From NCBI GenBank assembly GCA_964458575.1, contig CAYWMD010000031.1, positions 11,897 to 75,896 on the forward strand: 64,000 nt of DNA, given 5' to 3'. Below, piece after piece: positions 61,049-64,000 of the stretch (the stretch's first letter is position 1; each line of letters begins with the position of its first letter). The position numbers and the translations under genes were made by a program. The stretch is from CAYWMD01 sp964458575. GTDB lineage: Bacteria > Verrucomicrobiota > Verrucomicrobiia > Limisphaerales > JADLHS01. The notes under the pieces are model-generated. The model was not told where the DNA came from and did no database searches. It worked only from the letters and a program-made list of their open reading frames with translations.

Positions 61049-62790
61049 CCTGTCACTACTTGCGGCTGGCGAAGCTGGGACGAGCGCTGCTTCTCATGGC
61101 GGGGTCGGCTGGCGTCTTCCCACAACCGGTCGCAGCCGACGTATTCCCCAAGCAGTTCGAGAGTGTTCACCGCATCGTCTTCCTCGGTGACAGCATCACG
61201 TACTCCGGCCAATACGTGGAGTTCATCGCGGCGTATTTCGCCACGCGTTTCCCGGAACGGCCGATCGAGTTCCTGAACCTCGGCCTGCCCAGCGAAACCG
61301 TCTCCGGCCTCACCGAAGCCGGCCACGCTGGAGGTCAATTTCCGCGGCCCGTTCTTTCCGAACGCCTGGCCCGCGTGCTGGAGAAAACCAAGCCCGACGT
61401 CGTCATCGCGTGCTACGGCATGAACGACGGGATCTATCTTCCATTCAGCGAGGAACGATTTGAGAAATTTAAAGACGGCATCCTCTCGTTGCGCGATCAG
61501 GTGACGGCTGCCGGCGCGAAGATCATCCACGTCACGCCGCCGACGTTTGATGAAGTCAAAGGTGGCAAGCCCGGCTACGCCAACACGCTTGACCGCTACT
61601 CGGATTGGCTGCTCGCCCAGCGTGCTTCCGGTTGGGACGTGGTGGATCTGCACAACCCGATGAATCGTTACCTGATCGAGCATCGCCAGCGTGATCCGAA
61701 TTTCTTCCTCGCCCGTGACGGCGTCCATTGCAACGATGAAGGCCACTGGATCATCGCGAAGCAGATTTTGTTGCACCTCGGCGCGAATGACATGACGGAC
61801 TGCGCGGATGTCCGCGCGATGCTGGCCGTCCATCCGCATGGCGGAGACATCTCAAAACTGATCCAGGAGAAACAGCGAATGATGAAAGACGCTTGGCTAT
61901 CCAACACCGGTCACAAACGGCCCGGGATGAAGCAGGGCCTGCCGTTATCCGAGGCGCAGGCCAAAGCTGCCGGACTCGACCGGCAGATCCATGAGCTTTC
62001 TGTGAAGTCAGCTGCCGAGACGACGCCGTTTCCCGGGAACAAATCGCGCTGGCGGGAATTCGATCGTTATGATTTCAAGGTTGGCGGAAAGCCGGTGATC
62101 GTTGTTGTGCCGGAGCGGGCTTTGCCGGGGCGACCGTGGATCTGGCGCGGCGAATTCTTTGGCGCATTCGCCAATGCGGACGCGGCCCTGGTCGCGAAGG
62201 GTTTCCATCTCGCCTACCTCCGCGTGCCGGATTTGTTCGGCAGCCCGGCGGCGGTCGCGAGCTGGAATGAATGTTATCACGAACTCACGACGAGGTTTGG
62301 CTTCGCGAAAAAGGTCACGCTGATCGGTTTGAGCCGCGGCGGACTCTATTGCTACAACTGGGCCATCGCGAACCCGGACAAGGTGGCGTGCATTTACGCG
62401 GACGCCGCCGTCTGCGATTTCAAAAGCTGGCCCGGCGGCAAACTCAAGCACCTCGGCAACGGTGACGGCAGCGCCGCCGAGTGGACGAAGTTGCTCAAGG
62501 CCTACGGCTTCAAGTCCGACGCCGAAGCGGTCGCCTATCGTGGCAACCCCGTGGACAATTTGAAACCGCTGGCCGACGCGGGCATTCCGTTGCTGCACGT
62601 CTATGGCGATGCCGACGCCACCGTGCCGTGGGACGAAAATACCGGCGTGGTGGCGGAGCGGTATCGCCAGCTCGGCGGCAGCATTGCGTTGATTCCGAAA
62701 CCCGGAGTCGGCCATCATCCGCACGGGCTCGAGGACCCGACGCCGATCGTTGAATTCATTTTGAAGCACATCGCCGCCCGGTCGCCGTGA
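61045..62790 (+). CDS. Secreted SGNH (GDSL) esterase fused to an alpha/beta hydrolase
   Basis: This 581-residue protein has a signal peptide (ALLLMAGSAGVFPQPVAA). Residues about 40-265 form an SGNH hydrolase with the nucleophile Ser in FLGDSITYSG, the Asn block GMNDG, and the acid pair DGVHCNDEGH. Residues about 310-581 form an alpha/beta hydrolase with GLSRGGLYC, an acid in GDADATVPWD and a late His in GVGHHPHG. Both active sites look complete, so it could remove two kinds of ester from a carbohydrate (inference). The GTG start overlaps the deoC stop as GTGA. Confidence 0.85.
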   Translation: MTCHYLRLAKLGRALLLMAGSAGVFPQPVAADVFPKQFESVHRIVFLGDSITYSGQYVEFIAAYFATRFPERPIEFLNLGLPSETVSGLTEAGHAGGQFPRPVLSERLARVLEKTKPDVVIACYGMNDGIYLPFSEERFEKFKDGILSLRDQVTAAGAKIIHVTPPTFDEVKGGKPGYANTLDRYSDWLLAQRASGWDVVDLHNPMNRYLIEHRQRDPNFFLARDGVHCNDEGHWIIAKQILLHLGANDMTDCADVRAMLAVHPHGGDISKLIQEKQRMMKDAWLSNTGHKRPGMKQGLPLSEAQAKAAGLDRQIHELSVKSAAETTPFPGNKSRWREFDRYDFKVGGKPVIVVVPERALPGRPWIWRGEFFGAFANADAALVAKGFHLAYLRVPDLFGSPAAVASWNECYHELTTRFGFAKKVTLIGLSRGGLYCYNWAIANPDKVACIYADAAVCDFKSWPGGKLKHLGNGDGSAAEWTKLLKAYGFKSDAEAVAYRGNPVDNLKPLADAGIPLLHVYGDADATVPWDENTGVVAERYRQLGGSIALIPKPGVGHHPHGLEDPTPIVEFILKHIAARSP

Positions 62791-63638
62791 ACCCATGTTT
62801 CCAAGTCGGACGCTCGTTTACACGGCGATCGTGGGTACGAGCCGCCGCCGGCCTGGTCCTGCTTGGCACGGCGTGTTTGCTGGCCGGTTGCCGTTCGCCC
62901 CGGCAGGCTCACGCGCCGACGGGGCCGCACTTCCGCATCGTTACCTACAATGTGAACTGGGGCGGGCCGCGTCCGGATCTTGCAGCTGAAGCCATTCGCC
63001 AGTCGGGTGCGGACATTGTCTGTTTGCAGGAAACGACGCCCGAATGGGAGAAATTCCTGCGTCACACGCTGCGCAACGATTATGATTTCGCCGAGTTCCG
63101 GCACTCGCAGACCCGGTATGGTGGCGGACTCGCCTTTCTTTCCAAATTCCGCTGCCGCGAGCTCGTCTACATTCCATCAGCGACAGGATGGTTTGATGGT
63201 TGGATCATGAAATTCGAAACACCGGTCGGGCCGGTGCAGGTGTTGAATGTGCATCTCCGGCCACCGGTCAGCGACAGGGGAAGTTGGGTGAGCGGGTATT
63301 TTACAACCGGAGATAATCGCGCGCAGGAGATCAAATTGTTTTACGACAAGCGCGCACGTCAACTTCCGACCCTGGTGGTCGGCGACTTCAACGACACCGA
63401 GGGCAGCCGGTCGGTGAAGCAGTTGGAGGCGGAGGGTTTTACAAATGCCTTGGCGCAGTTTGATCGAAGCACACCGACCTGGCGCTGGCGTTACGGAGTG
63501 GTCAGCCTTAAGCGGCGGGTGGATCACATCATGTTTTCACCGGAGATGTATTGTTGCTCGGCTAGGGTAATTCCGGCGGGGGCGTCGGATCATTTTCCAG
63601 TCGAGGCTGTGTTCACCGCAAACGCACCCGTCCAATAA
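62787..63638 (+). CDS. Lipoprotein with endonuclease/exonuclease/phosphatase (EEP) fold
   Basis: This 283-residue protein has a lipobox signal (LVLLGTACLLAGC, Cys near residue 35). An EEP domain follows with VTYNVNWGG, CLQETTPEW, VLNVHLRPP, VVGDFNDTEGS and a final SDHFPVEAVF, in which the Glu, Asp, Asn and His form the metal-dependent active site. It would cut a phosphodiester or phosphate at the cell envelope. The start overlaps the previous stop (GTGA). Confidence 0.88.
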   Translation: MNPCFQVGRSFTRRSWVRAAAGLVLLGTACLLAGCRSPRQAHAPTGPHFRIVTYNVNWGGPRPDLAAEAIRQSGADIVCLQETTPEWEKFLRHTLRNDYDFAEFRHSQTRYGGGLAFLSKFRCRELVYIPSATGWFDGWIMKFETPVGPVQVLNVHLRPPVSDRGSWVSGYFTTGDNRAQEIKLFYDKRARQLPTLVVGDFNDTEGSRSVKQLEAEGFTNALAQFDRSTPTWRWRYGVVSLKRRVDHIMFSPEMYCCSARVIPAGASDHFPVEAVFTANAPVQ

Positions 63639-63701
63639 GCCTGCCCGCGTCCTAATCCCGGCTTGTTCCCGCCCGTTGCTCTGTTACCGTTTCCGGCCTT
63701 T

Positions 63702-64000
63702 GTGAGCATTACAGAAGAAATCCAGAAGCGGCGCACGTTCGCCATCATCTCGCATCCGGACGCGGGCAAGACCACGTTGACGGAAAAGCTGCTGCTGTAC
63801 GGCGGCGCGGTGCAACTCGCCGGCTCGGTCACCGCGCGCAAGAACCAGCGCGCCACTACGTCCGACTGGATGGAACTCGAAAAGAAGCGCGGCATTTCGA
63901 TCAGTTCCACGGTGTTGCAGTTCGACTACAACGGCTATCGCCTCAACCTGCTCGACACGCCGGGCCACAAGGATTTTTCCGAGGACACCTACCGCGTGCT
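63702..64000 (+). CDS. prfC: Peptide chain release factor 3, 3' end outside the window
   Basis: The frame from GTG 63702 gives about 99 residues of RF3: MSITEEIQKRRTFAIISHPD, with G1 HPDAGKTTLTEKL near 18-30, RATTSDWMELEKKRGISIS as switch I, and G3 LDTPGHKDF near 84-92. RF3 is the GTPase that recycles RF1/RF2 after termination. The gene runs off the right edge. Confidence 0.95.
   Translation, partial: MSITEEIQKRRTFAIISHPDAGKTTLTEKLLLYGGAVQLAGSVTARKNQRATTSDWMELEKKRGISISSTVLQFDYNGYRLNLLDTPGHKDFSEDTYRV

Overview
The window looks like chromosome of a Gram-negative member of the Verrucomicrobiota, most likely the Pedosphaerales/Limisphaerales group. This is inferred from gene style, not from a phylogenetic test. 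Base composition is around 60% G+C. There is an LpxA-type acyltransferase, PQQ-type beta-propeller and NHL secreted proteins, a DUF3311 plus sodium:solute symporter pair, a four-helix-bundle (S23) gene and several families of short intergenic repeats. No tRNA, rRNA or CRISPR array was found.

Layout. 1-10.7 kb is one plus-strand operon: two DUF4132 (YehI/MolR-type) proteins, a MoxR AAA+ ATPase (YehL-type), a DUF5682 protein (YehM-type), a VWA protein (YehP-type) and a SWIM zinc-finger protein (YehQ-type). Four of the five junctions overlap. 10.7-16.2 kb is a scarred zone: an ATP-dependent DNA ligase cut down to its SWIM domain, a cut-down GIY-YIG-like gene, small membrane and lipoprotein genes, HAD and ROK glucokinase remnants, and an rpiB remnant. 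They surround intact pgi and pgl, which suggests a sugar-phosphate cluster that lost pieces. 16.2-22.4 kb holds an aminotransferase with an Lrp/AsnC regulator, hflX, radC, an lpxA-like gene and a secreted protein. 22.4-26.4 kb (minus) holds moeA, a GspE/PilB ATPase and a separate TPR/GspE-N protein. 26.8-31.8 kb holds a GNAT acetyltransferase, a secreted hydrolase, a DUF1232-like gene, a frameshifted gene, dacB and a lipoprotein. 31.9-33.9 kb is the conserved rplU-rpmA-obgE cluster. 34.2-36.6 kb (minus) holds DMP19-like, dusB with an in-frame repeat insertion, and a MarR regulator. 36.7-42.2 kb holds two PQQ-type propeller proteins, the second fused to a four-helix-bundle gene. 42.5-47.1 kb holds an MFS transporter, a DUF3311 protein, a sodium:solute symporter and a PaaK-like adenylating enzyme. 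47.2-56.7 kb holds an NHL protein, a GH20 hexosaminidase, an oxidoreductase, a Nudix hydrolase, a double ABC-2 permease and a PfkB kinase. 57-64 kb holds PTS enzyme I, a sugar nucleotidyltransferase, DUF2721, deoC, a GDSL/alpha-beta hydrolase fusion, an EEP lipoprotein and the start of prfC.

The most notable points are: the Yeh-type MoxR/VWA/SWIM operon with duplicated DUF4132; the four-helix-bundle unit whose flanking TTAATC repeat also encodes the hydrophobic core of the next gene's signal peptide; a palindromic element inserted in frame in dusB; a set of deletion scars between 10.9 and 16.1 kb; and several short-period repeat arrays placed at gene starts or ends.
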